DNA of 64,000 bases from CAZWCX01 sp964632945 (lineage in GTDB: Bacteria; Planctomycetota; MHYJ01; WSZJ01; CAZWCX01): assembly GCA_964632945.1 (NCBI GenBank), contig CAZWCX010000026.1, forward strand, positions 1 to 64,000, in the 5' to 3' direction. A program made the translations under genes and the position numbers. Below, piece after piece: positions 45,801 through 54,068 of this stretch; positions within the stretch are counted from its first letter, which is position 1; each line of letters starts with the position of its first letter. Under the pieces are notes generated by a model. That model searched no databases and was not told the DNA's origin. It worked only from the letters and a program-made list of their open reading frames with translations.

Positions 45801-46665
45801 GGAACGGCAGGACGCCGGCCAGGATCTCGTACAGAATCACACCGAGCGCCCAGACGTCCACCGGCGGCCCGGCGTCGACCGCCGTCCCGGCCGCCATTTC
45901 CGGGCTCATGTACGCGGGGGTGCCAAGCAACTGGCCGACCCGGGTCCGGCGTGGCCCTTCGCCCGACTCCTCCTCCATTTTCCGCAGCTCGCACGCGAGC
46001 CCGAAGTCGGTGACGTACGCGCGTTCCTCCGCGTCGATCAGGATGTTGGCCGGCTTGAGGTCCCGGTGGACGATCCCCTGCCGATGCGCATGACCCACGG
46101 CTTCCGCCACGTCCGCGAGGATCCGAATGCGTCGTCTCAAGCGTTCCGCTGCGGTCCCGACTCCCGCCGGACCGCTGCCCGAGGCGACCAGCCAGCGCGC
46201 ATACGTGGTCCCCTCGACGAAATCCATCGTGAGATACGGACGCTCCCCCTCCATTCCGATGTCGTGGACCGAGACAACGTGCGGGTGACGCAGCCGGGCG
46301 ACGACCTGCGCCTCCCGTCGGAAACGCTCCCGCACGTCGGGGTCGGCGCAGAGGTAGCTGCGGATTTCCTTGAGGGCCACGGTCCGCTCGAGCTGCGAAT
46401 CCCAGGCTTTCCAGACCGTCCCCATTCCCCCGGCGCCGAGCACCTCCCGGCGAATGTACCGTCCCGCGGGGGACGACACGGGACGGGCCGCGGGTCCCGG
46501 TGGCCGGGACCCCGAATAAAGGACCGTCGGCTGCACGCCTCCGGTGGGACCGCCCGCGCCTTCGGGGCCCTGAAGTCGCGTCCCCGCGCACCGCGGACAC
46601 GGATCCCCGGACGAGTCCGAACGCTCCTCCCGGGGGGCCCCGCAAACGGGGCATCGGTCGTCCAC
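42838..46665 (-). CDS. Serine/threonine protein kinase with zinc ribbon and TPR repeats
   Basis: 1275 aa. An N-terminal zinc ribbon (CPVC...CPRC) is followed by a Hanks-type kinase domain (about 68-345) with GAGGMGTVWKAWD, VALKE, HRDLKPANI, the DFG of VTDFGLA and GTPAYMSPEMA. A membrane helix (LLALAILVAWAGVESAV) follows, then about 800 residues of TPR-like repeats. These carry the planctomycete-style spacing LDEAIDAFDRTLREWPEDPYSRAYRAEA. The GTG at 46665 has GAGGAGG 5-6 bases upstream; a GTG at 46692 is the alternative. It signals by phosphorylating Ser/Thr, with the TPR part outside the membrane. It follows neuA by about 35 bases on the same strand. Confidence 0.92.
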   Translation of the reverse strand: MDDRCPVCGAPREERSDSSGDPCPRCAGTRLQGPEGAGGPTGGVQPTVLYSGSRPPGPAARPVSSPAGRYIRREVLGAGGMGTVWKAWDSQLERTVALKEIRSYLCADPDVRERFRREAQVVARLRHPHVVSVHDIGMEGERPYLTMDFVEGTTYARWLVASGSGPAGVGTAAERLRRRIRILADVAEAVGHAHRQGIVHRDLKPANILIDAEERAYVTDFGLACELRKMEEESGEGPRRTRVGQLLGTPAYMSPEMAAGTAVDAGPPVDVWALGVILYEILAGVLPFQGETTVSWIAAVLEAEIVPPSRWAPETPPALEAICLRALERDLARRTPDAGALAEDLRRWLRGEPVTAAVGERGDGLWNAFRRRPRTLRTAAAGLLALAILVAWAGVESAVRARQRDAALAEVAGRAMLFWHEIWTREVPEEVQNSLARQPLGTLDRMIEDDPAFGPALAWRGWVRLVLGEDKRAAEDFDRACRVSPDHAIVWCLRGAARLEWYGRLRSLPLPERWVTDVVFHPAPPETETQAELREQGLEDLRRMETAPIPGGLPGEEFVRVARAEALLLAGGGEAYEEVLRRVEGLDTPKAHKVSGVALYYLGRFDEAIDAFDRTLREWPEDPYSRAYRAEATLASALGKSARGVDARESLMRAIGDFEAVLRMRRGDLSLRNDLAWTRIMLGGEEERRGGDPRSAFRRAIEDLDAVLEADPGHVLGRYRRGMAWMSLALADSVRGMDPEPGFASAEADFREALLREPLLAGARNCRGRILVRRAEMAAMRGDDPEPGMAAAMAELDEGIRGAPGEPGHWAGRGVAWSALGEIRADRGREAEACFERALADYSEALAREPGTATYLHDRGLAHTRQGVARIVLGRDPGDAFVLALADYDRALAVDPGMPHAYENRGTLHRFLAAEAEERGEDPMPHFERGLRDLNESLRRQPDEWSAYLSRGGLRTRWGDAEAVRRIDARATYRAAMADLDRAVAGAGTDSRPHLQRGLTGYALAAEELRHGGDPGALMLGALADVEEAVRRSPRDPRALMSRARLEVGMSRLEEVRGGGDPSARRARAELDLRAAIEVGYAPAWFDLAAHLLLVGRFAEAADAFDSGAAAVPSRAEWARAEANDARWRAEVRGSGYYTAWGEGHEAIRGGDYAGARERYLAGLAELFASLDRLPEPERRLRMSRPWLRTILSEVHYNLACVEAVASTGRSTPEAQGTPLAPGLAESHRQGALAALERAVEFGFDDAGFLRADEDLAPLRGLAAFEELARRLERR

Positions 46666-46699
46666 CCTGTCCTCCTCGGAACCGCGCCCCACGCTCGGC

Positions 46700-47467
46700 C
46701 TACCCGCCGCGGCCGCCCGCCGCGCTGGATCCGCCCCGGCGCTCCGCCAACAGAGCCCGGGCCACCTCGAAGTCGATGCGATCGTCGATCTCCACCGCGT
46801 CTCCCGGCGCGTGGACGACGGCGCGCAGGTCCCTCCCGAACGCGCCGTAGAGCCCCCCGTGCGCGGGGAGGCCGAGCAACCGCCGCGCCCGCACGGCGAT
46901 CACCGCGCCGTCATGCAGATAGAAGGGATCGAGGCCCTGGCGGCCGGCGGAAACCGGGCCGCGCGGGACGCGCACGCGGTTTCCGCGCATCCGCAGCATC
47001 CATGCAGGGTTGAACTTCCCCGTGGGGGCGACCGTGAGCACCGCGTCCGCGCCCGTTCGATCGAGGAGCCGAACGCACCGGTCGATGCATCCGTCCGGAC
47101 GGATCGGCACGTTCGCCGCCAGCAGGACGACGACTTCGGGCCGGATTCCACGCGCGGAGTCGAGTCGGCCCAGGACTTGTCGCAGCGCATCCACGACCGA
47201 GGAGCGGGAGGTCGCGAGCCGCGCCGGGCGCGGGACCACCTCGCAACCCACCGCGCGTGCCGCGCGCGCAATCGCCGCATCGTCGGTGGAGACCACGGTC
47301 AAGTCGATCGTCCGCGCCTGGCCGGCGTGCCGGATCGTGTGCGCGATCACGGGGAGACCGGCCAGGGGAAGGATGTTCTTCCGCGGCAGGCCGCGGCTGC
47401 CTCCGCGTGCGGGAATGACCGCGAGAACCCGCACCGGGCCGACCCTGGGCTTCCTGCTCTGCACCAT
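46700..47467 (-). CDS. neuA: CMP-nonulosonate (acylneuraminate) cytidylyltransferase
   Basis: 255 aa. It activates a nonulosonic acid with CTP to the CMP-sugar. The nucleotide-binding signature VIPARGGSRGLPRKNILPL is followed by GLPVIAHTIRHA, VVSTDDAAIARAA, VVLLAANVPIR, and the closing VEIDDRIDFEVARALL. The ATG at 47467 places the signature at residue 14 as usual, with CGGAG upstream. Genes for NeuB, NeuC and NeuD lie 3.6 kb away on the other strand, giving the full pathway. The exact sugar (Neu5Ac, legionaminate or another) is not fixed by sequence. Confidence 0.88.
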   Translation of the reverse strand: MVQSRKPRVGPVRVLAVIPARGGSRGLPRKNILPLAGLPVIAHTIRHAGQARTIDLTVVSTDDAAIARAARAVGCEVVPRPARLATSRSSVVDALRQVLGRLDSARGIRPEVVVLLAANVPIRPDGCIDRCVRLLDRTGADAVLTVAPTGKFNPAWMLRMRGNRVRVPRGPVSAGRQGLDPFYLHDGAVIAVRARRLLGLPAHGGLYGAFGRDLRAVVHAPGDAVEIDDRIDFEVARALLAERRGGSSAAGGRGG

Positions 47468-47515
47468 TGCGCTCCGATTTTGGTTCCCCATCGCCACCGG
47501 GGTGCCTAGGATGGC

Positions 47516-47544
47516 AGCGTACCGAATCCGCCCGGGAAGTCCAA
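47516..47544 (-). promoter_or_regulatory. Weak candidate promoter of neuA
   Basis: On the minus strand: TTGGAC (47544-47539), a 17-base spacer and TACGCT (47521-47516), about 50 bases before neuA. Both boxes are poor matches. Confidence 0.3.
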
Positions 47545-47621
47545 GATTGCCGCGCGACGGCGGGGGCGGACGACGACGCCCGCGCAGGGTCGAACCAGGA
47601 CGCAAGCGCAGCGACGGACCG

Positions 47622-49193
47622 ATGGACCTTCGAGAGACCGACCCGGCGCCCCCGCCCGGGGTGACCCTCACGCGCACGGCCTTCGTGCTCCTGGTGGCCG
47701 CCATTCTGCTGCGCTTCGCCTTCCTCGATCGCCACGACCTGTGGGTGGACGAGGCCCTCTCCGTCGAGGAGGCCCTTGCGCCGAGCGTCATCGACATCGT
47801 CCGAGTCAATCCATCGGAACTCCCGCTCTACCCCTGGATCCTGTCGGCGTGGATCCGGGTCGACATGTCCCTCCCCTGGTTGCGTTCCCTCTCCGCTTGT
47901 TTCGGCGCCCTGGCGCTTCTGCTGCTCCGTCGCAGCGTGCGCCGGCACTTTTCCGAAGACCTTTCGATCCGCGTGCTGTTGTTTGCGGGGTTCTCCGCGT
48001 TCGCCATCTACTACTCGCAGGAGGTGCGCAACTTCGCCCTGTTCCTGCTGCTCGCATGCGTGGCGATCGACGCGGTCTGGGATCTCGCTGCCGCGCGCGG
48101 GCCGGCGACGGGCGCGGCCGCCCGATACGTCGCGGCGGGCGTCGCCATGCTCTACAACCATGTCTTTGCGTTTCCGTTCCTCGGGGCGTCGTTCCTGGGC
48201 GGACTCTGCTACCCGGCGATCCGCGCCCGGCTTGGCGGCTGGGTGCTCCTGCACGCGACCGCCGTGGCCTGTTTCCTGCCCTGGGTTCCCGCGTTCCTCG
48301 AGTCGACTCTGGCTGCGCCCGAGATCGACCCGATCGGCAGGCACGTGGACTGGCTGCGGGACGCCGCCGCGCCGTTCGTCGTCTTTTCGCTGGGCAAGAC
48401 CCTCATTCCCCACCCCGGTACCCCCACGTTCCTGCTCGACGCGTTCCTGTTCGGCTCGGGGCTTCTCGGCGCAGCGGTCCTCGGGGTAGCCGGCGTCCGT
48501 CGGATCCTGCACATGGGTCGCGCCCCCGACCTTGCGTATGGCGCGATCGTGCTGCTCCTGCCGTTGATCTTCGGCATCCTGGCGACGCGCTGCGGGCTTC
48601 GCATCTACAACTTCGCGCGCGTCAAATATCTGATCTTCGCGTGGCCGTTCCTTCCGCTCGCCTTCTCGCTCGGGTGGGCCGAACTCGAGGAACGCCTCTC
48701 CCCCCGCGTGACGCGCGCCGCGGTCGCGGCCCTCCTCGCCGCCAACGCCCTTGCGCTCGGACACTACTTCGTCGATGACGACTACCTGCGGGCGCCGCGC
48801 TACCGGCAGGCCCTGTCCGATCTCGCCCGCATCGCCGGACCCGACGAGCCCGTGGCCTGTCACGGCACCTGGATCTTCCAGCCCGTTCAGATGACGCAAC
48901 GGATCCTGGGGCAGGGACGCTCCCCCGTCTACCTGATCGAGAATCCCGTCCCGCTGCTCTTCCGCGACGGGAGGACCCCGGTCTGGGACCGCGCGGTCGC
49001 CCGACCCGCCGACCTTCCGCTGCCCGCCGGAGGATCCGCATGGCGCGCGGCGTACGTCGAATGGCGGGCGCGCGGATTGCGCGATCGACCCGCCTTTGCC
49101 GACAAGGAGGCCGGTTGGGAATCCGAAGGGTTCGTCCAGGAAGACGGCGTCCGCGCCCTGGGGATCCGGATCGATCGGATGAGGCGGCGTTGA
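47622..49193 (+). CDS. Membrane glycosyltransferase, GT39/ArnT-like (GT-C fold)
   Basis: 523 aa with about 10-11 membrane helices. The first periplasmic loop has the GT-C catalytic acid pair region FLDRHDLWVDEALSVEEAL, followed by SELPLYPWILSAWI and AIYYSQEVRNFALFLLL, typical of polyprenyl-phosphate-sugar-dependent transferases. A soluble C-terminal region (about 390-523) follows. It would transfer a sugar from a lipid carrier to a glycan, protein or lipid A in the periplasm. The neighbouring GT2 synthase could supply the polyprenyl-P-sugar donor. The start is assigned to the ATG at 47622; it is divergent from neuA. Confidence 0.82.
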   Translation: MDLRETDPAPPPGVTLTRTAFVLLVAAILLRFAFLDRHDLWVDEALSVEEALAPSVIDIVRVNPSELPLYPWILSAWIRVDMSLPWLRSLSACFGALALLLLRRSVRRHFSEDLSIRVLLFAGFSAFAIYYSQEVRNFALFLLLACVAIDAVWDLAAARGPATGAAARYVAAGVAMLYNHVFAFPFLGASFLGGLCYPAIRARLGGWVLLHATAVACFLPWVPAFLESTLAAPEIDPIGRHVDWLRDAAAPFVVFSLGKTLIPHPGTPTFLLDAFLFGSGLLGAAVLGVAGVRRILHMGRAPDLAYGAIVLLLPLIFGILATRCGLRIYNFARVKYLIFAWPFLPLAFSLGWAELEERLSPRVTRAAVAALLAANALALGHYFVDDDYLRAPRYRQALSDLARIAGPDEPVACHGTWIFQPVQMTQRILGQGRSPVYLIENPVPLLFRDGRTPVWDRAVARPADLPLPAGGSAWRAAYVEWRARGLRDRPAFADKEAGWESEGFVQEDGVRALGIRIDRMRRR

Positions 49194-49232
49194 CGGGGCG
49201 ACCCGGCGCGGCCGGCCCCGGGGATCGCGCGG

Positions 49233-50201
49233 TCACCGCTCGGCGGGGAAGTTCACCTTCCGAGCCACCACGAAAAGCGGGCGAGCGCGGACCTGGTCGT
49301 AGATGCGCAGGACATATTCGCCCAGGATCGCGATCCCGAGGGCGTTCAGAGCGCCGAAGAAACAGGCCGTCATGACGATGGAGGTCCAGCCCGGAATCGC
49401 CAACCCGGTGAACAGCCGGTGGTACAGGGTGAAACAGGCCAGGAAGGCGAACGAGATCATCGACAGGAACGCGATCGAGTAGAAGATGTGGAGCGGGGTC
49501 GAGGAGAACGAGAAGATCGCCGCCTTGGCAAGCCGCCAGAGGCCGCGGAAGCTCACGCGGGGGTGGTCGTCATAGCGGGCGCCGCGTTCGATTTCGATCC
49601 CCGCCTGACGGAAGCCGACCCAGCGCCTCAGACCGGGATAGTACCGATCCCGGTCCGCCATCGCGGCAACTTCGCGCGCGACGCGGGCATCGACCAGGCC
49701 GAAGGCCCCCGCATCGAGCGGGATCGGAGGATCGGAAATCCGCCCGAGAATCCGGTAGAAGGCGGCGAACAGGGCCCGCTTGACGGCGCCTTCCTTCCGA
49801 TTCACCCGGACTGCGTAGACGACATCGTATCCCTCCCGCCACTTCTCGAGGAACCGCGACACCGCATCCGGATCGTCTTGGAGATCCGCATCCATCAGGA
49901 TCGTCGCATCGCCTTCCGCGTGGACGAGTCCGGCCTGGATCGCGGACTGGTGGCCGAAGTTCCGCGAGAGGTGCAGGACCCGCAGGCGCGGCTCGCGGGC
50001 GGCGAGTTCATCCAGCATCGATCCGCTTCCGTCCGTGGATCCGTCGTCGACGAACAGGATCACCGGAATCGCGCCGGCCCCTTCCACGGCGCGGATCACC
50101 CGATCCGCCAGGACCGCAAGGACCTCCTTCTCGTTGAAGACCGGAAGGATGACCGTGACGCGGGGCTCCGCGATCGGTCGCCGGGTCGGTTCCGTGCTCA
50201 A
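49233..50201 (-). CDS. Polyprenyl-phosphate glycosyltransferase (GT2, GtrB/DPM1-like)
   Basis: 322 aa. The GT2 fold VTVILPVFNEKEVLAVLADR comes first, then LFVDDGSTDGSGSMLDEL and the metal motif region ILMDADLQDDPDAVSRFLEKW. Two C-terminal membrane helices (FYSIAFLSMISFAFLACFTL and SIVMTACFFGALNALGIAILG) and the GEYVLRIYDQVRARPLFVV tail follow, as in GtrB. It makes undecaprenyl-phosphate-linked sugar on the cytoplasmic face. The start is a TTG at 50201 that overlaps the stop of the methyltransferase (TTGA); no ATG fits. Confidence 0.9.
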   Translation of the reverse strand: MSTEPTRRPIAEPRVTVILPVFNEKEVLAVLADRVIRAVEGAGAIPVILFVDDGSTDGSGSMLDELAAREPRLRVLHLSRNFGHQSAIQAGLVHAEGDATILMDADLQDDPDAVSRFLEKWREGYDVVYAVRVNRKEGAVKRALFAAFYRILGRISDPPIPLDAGAFGLVDARVAREVAAMADRDRYYPGLRRWVGFRQAGIEIERGARYDDHPRVSFRGLWRLAKAAIFSFSSTPLHIFYSIAFLSMISFAFLACFTLYHRLFTGLAIPGWTSIVMTACFFGALNALGIAILGEYVLRIYDQVRARPLFVVARKVNFPAER

Positions 50202-50923
50202 GGCATCATCACTCCCACGAGGGACAGGCCGACGGGTACGGGGCGTCGGCGCATCCACAGACGCTCGATCCGGCCGCAGGTGATCAGCAGAGAATTGACG
50301 ATCCGAGAGACGGGCGGAAACTCCGAGGAACGCGCGTGCGACCGCCACTTCTCGACGAGACGGACCAGGATGGCCGCCGGAAGGGTGAAGGCGTTCCAGT
50401 ACGACCACCAGACCGTGCGCAACCCCGCCGCTCGCCCGTGGTCCCGGAGCAGGGCCGGCGTGTACCGACGGCGGTGCCCCAGCATCCGGTCCCACGGTCC
50501 GATGAGGAAGGGCAGCGCGGGGACGGTCGCCACGACCACCCCTCCCCCGGCCAGGGCGACGCAAGCGTGCCGGAGGGCGGTCACGGGGTCGTCGAGATGC
50601 TCGAGAACGTCCAGAAGGATCACCGCGCGCGCACTGCCCGGTTCGACCGGCCAGGGGGCCTGCAGGTCGTGAACGCGGACCTCCTCGAGGCCGCGGTCCC
50701 GGCAATGATGAACCGCTGCGGGCAGATCGTCGAATCCGATCACCCGGTATCCGAGGCCGCGAAACGCCTCCAGATTGGCGCCTCCGCCGATGCCGCCTTC
50801 CACGAGCGTGCCGGGCGGCGGGGCGTGACGGACGAGGATCTCCGTCACGAGCGCACGCTTGGCGACGTGCCACCAATAGCCGCGCTCGATGGAGATCAGT
50901 TCTTCCAGGTGGTCCGGGTCCAT
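50198..50923 (-). CDS. SAM-dependent methyltransferase, class I
   Basis: 241 aa. A Rossmann-like SAM site, with PPGTLVEGGIGGGANLEAF as motif I, then VIGFDDLPAAV and ARAVILLDVLEHLDDPVTAL as the methyltransferase-11-type motif. The N-terminal ERGYWWHVAKRALV is typical of methyltransferases in glycan clusters. A C-terminal hydrophobic helix (VPVGLSLVGVMM) ends it. It is coupled to the GT2 synthase (TTGA) and likely methylates a lipid-linked glycan or sugar. The start is the ATG at 50923. Confidence 0.82.
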   Translation of the reverse strand: MDPDHLEELISIERGYWWHVAKRALVTEILVRHAPPPGTLVEGGIGGGANLEAFRGLGYRVIGFDDLPAAVHHCRDRGLEEVRVHDLQAPWPVEPGSARAVILLDVLEHLDDPVTALRHACVALAGGGVVVATVPALPFLIGPWDRMLGHRRRYTPALLRDHGRAAGLRTVWWSYWNAFTLPAAILVRLVEKWRSHARSSEFPPVSRIVNSLLITCGRIERLWMRRRPVPVGLSLVGVMMP

Positions 50924-50931
50924 GCGCGCAG

Positions 50932-50960
50932 ACCATATCACCGCGCCCCGGGATCCGCAA
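50932..50960 (-). promoter_or_regulatory. Promoter of the methyltransferase-GT2 pair
   Basis: On the minus strand: TTGCGG (50960-50955), a 17-base spacer and TATGGT (50937-50932), just ahead of the ATG at 50923. Confidence 0.4.
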
Positions 50961-51005
50961 GCGGATGTGGCCGGGACGGGCAGCACGGCAAGGCCCGCAG
51001 GATGG

Positions 51006-51034
51006 TTGCAGGGCGGCGCGTCCCGCCATAGAAT
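51006..51034 (+). promoter_or_regulatory. Promoter of the neuBCD genes
   Basis: TTGCAG (51006-51011), a 17-base spacer and TAGAAT (51029-51034). The predicted start is about 51041, 11 bases before the AAGGAGGT ribosome site of neuB, so translation must begin after that point. Confidence 0.5.
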
Positions 51035-51065
51035 GCCGGGGTCGTGAGGAGAAGGAGGTCCCGCC

Positions 51066-52118
51066 ATCCGCCCCGCCCTGCCGTTCGGCTCGCGCCGCAT
51101 CGGACCCGACGAGCCCCTGTACGTGATCGCGGAGGCCGGCGTCAACCATGACGGCGACGAGGCGAAGGCCCGGCGGTTGATTCGCGCCGCCCGCGCGTCC
51201 GGTGCGGACGCGGTCAAGTTCCAGGTCTTCGACCCCGACCTCCTGGTGACCCGCGCCGCCCCCACGGCCGCCTATCAGAAGCGCCACACGGGAGTGGGCC
51301 GGCAACGCGACATGCTCGAGCGCCTCGCGCTCGGTCGCGATGCCTTTCGCCGCCTGGCCGCGGAGGCGCGACGCGCGCGCATCGACTTCCTCGCCACCCC
51401 GTTCGATCCGGACGCCCTCGACTTCATCGCCGGCCTGGGCGTCCCGGCGATGAAGATCGGCTCGGGCGACCTCACCAACCGCTTCCTGCTCGAACGGGCC
51501 GCACGTTCCGGGCTTCCGATCCTGCTCTCGACCGGCATGGCCACCCTCGAGGAGATCGCGATGGCCCGCCGCGTTCTGCGCCGAACGGGGACGCGCCATC
51601 TCTGCCTGATGCACTGCGTATCGCTCTATCCCACTCCGCTGGAACGGGCCAACGTGCGGGGGGTGCAAACGCTGGAGAGGCGCTTCGGCCCCCCCGTCGG
51701 ATACTCCGATCACACCGCCACCTCGGCAGCCGGCATCGGCGCGGTAGCCCTCGGCGCGTGCGTGATCGAAAAACACCTCACCCTGAATCGCCGCGACCCG
51801 GGCCCCGACCACGCGGCCTCTTTCGAGCCGGGTCCCTTCCGCGACTGGGTGGGCATGCTCCGGGAGATGCAGCGGGCCCTCGGCGACGGCCGTCGCGTCC
51901 CCTCCGCGGAAGAGCGCGCCGTCGCCCGCGCCGCCCGACGAAGCCTCGTGCTGCGCCGGGACGTCCCGGTCGGCACGACCATCCGACGCACGGACCTGAT
52001 CGCCCTCCGCCCGTCCGGCGGAGTCTCTCCGCTCGACCTGGGCCGCGTGATCGGGCGCCGAACCCGTCGCAGCCTGCCCGCCGGAACCGTCCTGCGCTGG
52101 TCCCATCTCGTGGAGTGA
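51066..52118 (+). CDS. neuB: N-acetylneuraminate (nonulosonate) synthase with SAF domain
   Basis: 350 aa. It condenses phosphoenolpyruvate with a hexosamine to form the nonulosonic acid. Visible: RIGPDEPLYVIAEAGVNHDGD, KFQVFDPDLLV, FLATPFDPDALDFI, MKIGSGDLTN, LLSTGMATLEEI, VGYSDHT, IEKHLTLNRRDPGPDH, and a C-terminal SAF antifreeze-like domain (about 285-350). The start is unusual: an ideal AAGGAGGT (51052-51059) is followed 6 bases on by ATC at 51066, an in-frame TGA lies at 51045, and no ATG, GTG or TTG occurs before the conserved IGPDEP segment. A GTG at 51123 would delete that segment. Confidence 0.9.
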   Translation: MRPALPFGSRRIGPDEPLYVIAEAGVNHDGDEAKARRLIRAARASGADAVKFQVFDPDLLVTRAAPTAAYQKRHTGVGRQRDMLERLALGRDAFRRLAAEARRARIDFLATPFDPDALDFIAGLGVPAMKIGSGDLTNRFLLERAARSGLPILLSTGMATLEEIAMARRVLRRTGTRHLCLMHCVSLYPTPLERANVRGVQTLERRFGPPVGYSDHTATSAAGIGAVALGACVIEKHLTLNRRDPGPDHAASFEPGPFRDWVGMLREMQRALGDGRRVPSAEERAVARAARRSLVLRRDVPVGTTIRRTDLIALRPSGGVSPLDLGRVIGRRTRRSLPAGTVLRWSHLVE

Positions 52119-52125
52119 TTCCCCC

Positions 52126-53331
52126 ATGCCCAAGGCAACCGGCCGCACCTCGCGCAATCCCCGTCCCCCCCGCGCGCCCGAGCGACGCCGGATCTGCGTC
52201 GTGACCGGGAGTCGCGCGGACTTCGGCCTGCTCACCCCGGTCATGAACCGGATTCGCCAGACCCCGGGGTTGAGCCTGCAGGTCGTCGTGGCGGGAATGC
52301 ACCTCGACTTTCTTCACGGCATGACCATCCGTGAGGTCGAGAAATACTTCTCCGTGGATGCGCGCGTCCCCATGGCCAATCGCGACGGCTCGGGGCGCGG
52401 CATGGCCGAGGCCCTGGGCAGCGGACTGCGCGCCATGGCGCGCGCCCTGGACGACCTCCAACCGCACGTCGTGGTCGTACTCGGCGACCGCGACGAGGCC
52501 CTCTGCGGCGCGCTGGCCGCGTCCCACATGGCGATTCCCATCGGCCATATCCATGGCGGCGACGTTTCGCACGCCGGCGTGGACGACGCGAACCGCCACG
52601 CGATCACCAAGCTCGCGCACCTTCATTTCGCCGCCACGCCGGGAGCGGCCCGGCGAATCGTGCGCATGGGTGAGAATCCGCGCCATGTCCATGTCGTCGG
52701 CTCGCCGTCCATCGACAACATCGCCACGACCCGATTCTACACACGACTGGAAGTATTCCGCCGACTCGGCATCCCCACGCACGAGGATGTCCTGGTCGTG
52801 ATCCAGCACCCGATTTCCTACCGGCCGGAAGCCTCCGGCGCGGAAATGCGCGAACTCCTGGCCGCGGTTGCTTCCACCGGGGTCCCCGCGGTCCTGCTCT
52901 ACCCGAACTCGGATCCCGGCGCCCGGGGCATCATCGACGTCATTCGATCCGCGGCGCGGCCGCCGCAGTACCGGATCTTCAAGAGCCTGGAACGCGATTT
53001 CTTCCTCAGCCTGCTCTCGTTCGCCAAGGTGATGGTGGGCAACTCCTCTTCCGGGATCATCGACGCCCCCTATTTCGGACTGCCCTGCGTCCAGGTCGGC
53101 GAACGTCAGTCCGGTCGCGAGCGCGCCGCCAACGTCATCGATGTTCCGCCGGAGCGGAAGAAGATTCTCACCGCCATTCGCAAGGCCTGTTTCGACGTGC
53201 GATTCCGCCGCACCGCGGCTCGGTCAAAAAGTCCCTACGGAAACGGGACCGCCTCGGCGGCCATCGCCCGGATCCTGCGCGAGGCCGATCTCGGACCGGA
53301 ACTCGTGCAGAAGCAGCTCCACTACGCCTGA
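52126..53331 (+). CDS. neuC: UDP-N-acetylglucosamine 2-epimerase (hydrolysing)
   Basis: 401 aa. It converts UDP-GlcNAc to ManNAc and UDP (or a related UDP-sugar to its free 2-epimer) for NeuB. Signature segments: RRICVVTGSRADFGLLTPVM, VVVVLGDRDEALCGALAA, the HIHGGDVSHAGVDDANRHAITKLA block, NPRHVHVVGSPSIDNI, and the C-terminal VGNSSSGIIDAPYFGLP with the conserved nucleotide-binding GNSSSG. It starts 7 bases after neuB, so the two are co-transcribed. Confidence 0.93.
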   Translation: MPKATGRTSRNPRPPRAPERRRICVVTGSRADFGLLTPVMNRIRQTPGLSLQVVVAGMHLDFLHGMTIREVEKYFSVDARVPMANRDGSGRGMAEALGSGLRAMARALDDLQPHVVVVLGDRDEALCGALAASHMAIPIGHIHGGDVSHAGVDDANRHAITKLAHLHFAATPGAARRIVRMGENPRHVHVVGSPSIDNIATTRFYTRLEVFRRLGIPTHEDVLVVIQHPISYRPEASGAEMRELLAAVASTGVPAVLLYPNSDPGARGIIDVIRSAARPPQYRIFKSLERDFFLSLLSFAKVMVGNSSSGIIDAPYFGLPCVQVGERQSGRERAANVIDVPPERKKILTAIRKACFDVRFRRTAARSKSPYGNGTASAAIARILREADLGPELVQKQLHYA

Positions 53332-53405
53332 TCCCCGTCCGGGGCCGTCCGCCGCGAACGGCGGACCCGGTGGCCGTACGTAGACCCTTCCCGCGGACCG
53401 AACCC

Positions 53406-54068
53406 ATGCCCAAGACCCGTGTGCAGGAACCCCTCCTCATCGTCGGCGCGGGCGATCAGGCCCGCGTCGTGTTGGACATCCTCGAAACCGGATCGCTCCC
53501 CTTCCGGCCAGCGGGCCTGATCGACGTCCTGCAACGGCCGGAGATCATCGGCACCAAGGTCGACGGAGTCATGGTGATCGGCGACTTGTCCGCGCTTCCC
53601 CGGGCCCAGGGTATGGGCTGCACCAAGGCCTTCGTCGCCGTGGGCGACAACCTGCGGCGCAAGGAGTACACGCACCAGGTCCTCAAGCACGGGCTGTCCC
53701 TGGCGACGCTCGCGCATCCCTCGGCGCAGGTTTCTCCCCGGGCGGTCCTCGGCGCCGGAGTCATCATCCACCACCTCGCGCTCGTAGGGACCGGCGCACG
53801 GGTCGAGGACGGGGCGATCGTGAATACCGGCGCCGGCGTGGACCACGACTGCCGGATCGGAACCTTCGCCCATGTCGCGCCCCACGCCGCACTGTGCGGC
53901 CGGGTCGTCGTCGGCGACCTCACCCTCATCGGAGTCGGCGCCTCGGTCCGCCCCGGGATCCGGATCGGACGCCGCGTCACGGTCGGCGCCGGCGCGACCG
54001 TCGTCGCGGACGTCGATGACGACCTCACGGTCGTGGGCGTGCCGGCACGAACCCTCCGGAAGAAATAG
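53406..54068 (+). CDS. neuD: NeuD-type acyltransferase with left-handed beta helix
   Basis: 220 aa. An N-terminal Rossmann-like domain (LLIVGAGDQARVVLDIL) precedes a hexapeptide-repeat left-handed beta helix, for example ALGAGVIIHHL, VVGDLTLIGVGASVRPGIRIG and VTVGAGATVVADV. NeuD family members O- or N-acylate nonulosonic acid intermediates, a role consistent with neuB and neuC just upstream. A GTG at 53370 is an alternative start; ATG at 53406 was chosen by fit. Confidence 0.85.
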   Translation: MPKTRVQEPLLIVGAGDQARVVLDILETGSLPFRPAGLIDVLQRPEIIGTKVDGVMVIGDLSALPRAQGMGCTKAFVAVGDNLRRKEYTHQVLKHGLSLATLAHPSAQVSPRAVLGAGVIIHHLALVGTGARVEDGAIVNTGAGVDHDCRIGTFAHVAPHAALCGRVVVGDLTLIGVGASVRPGIRIGRRVTVGAGATVVADVDDDLTVVGVPARTLRKK

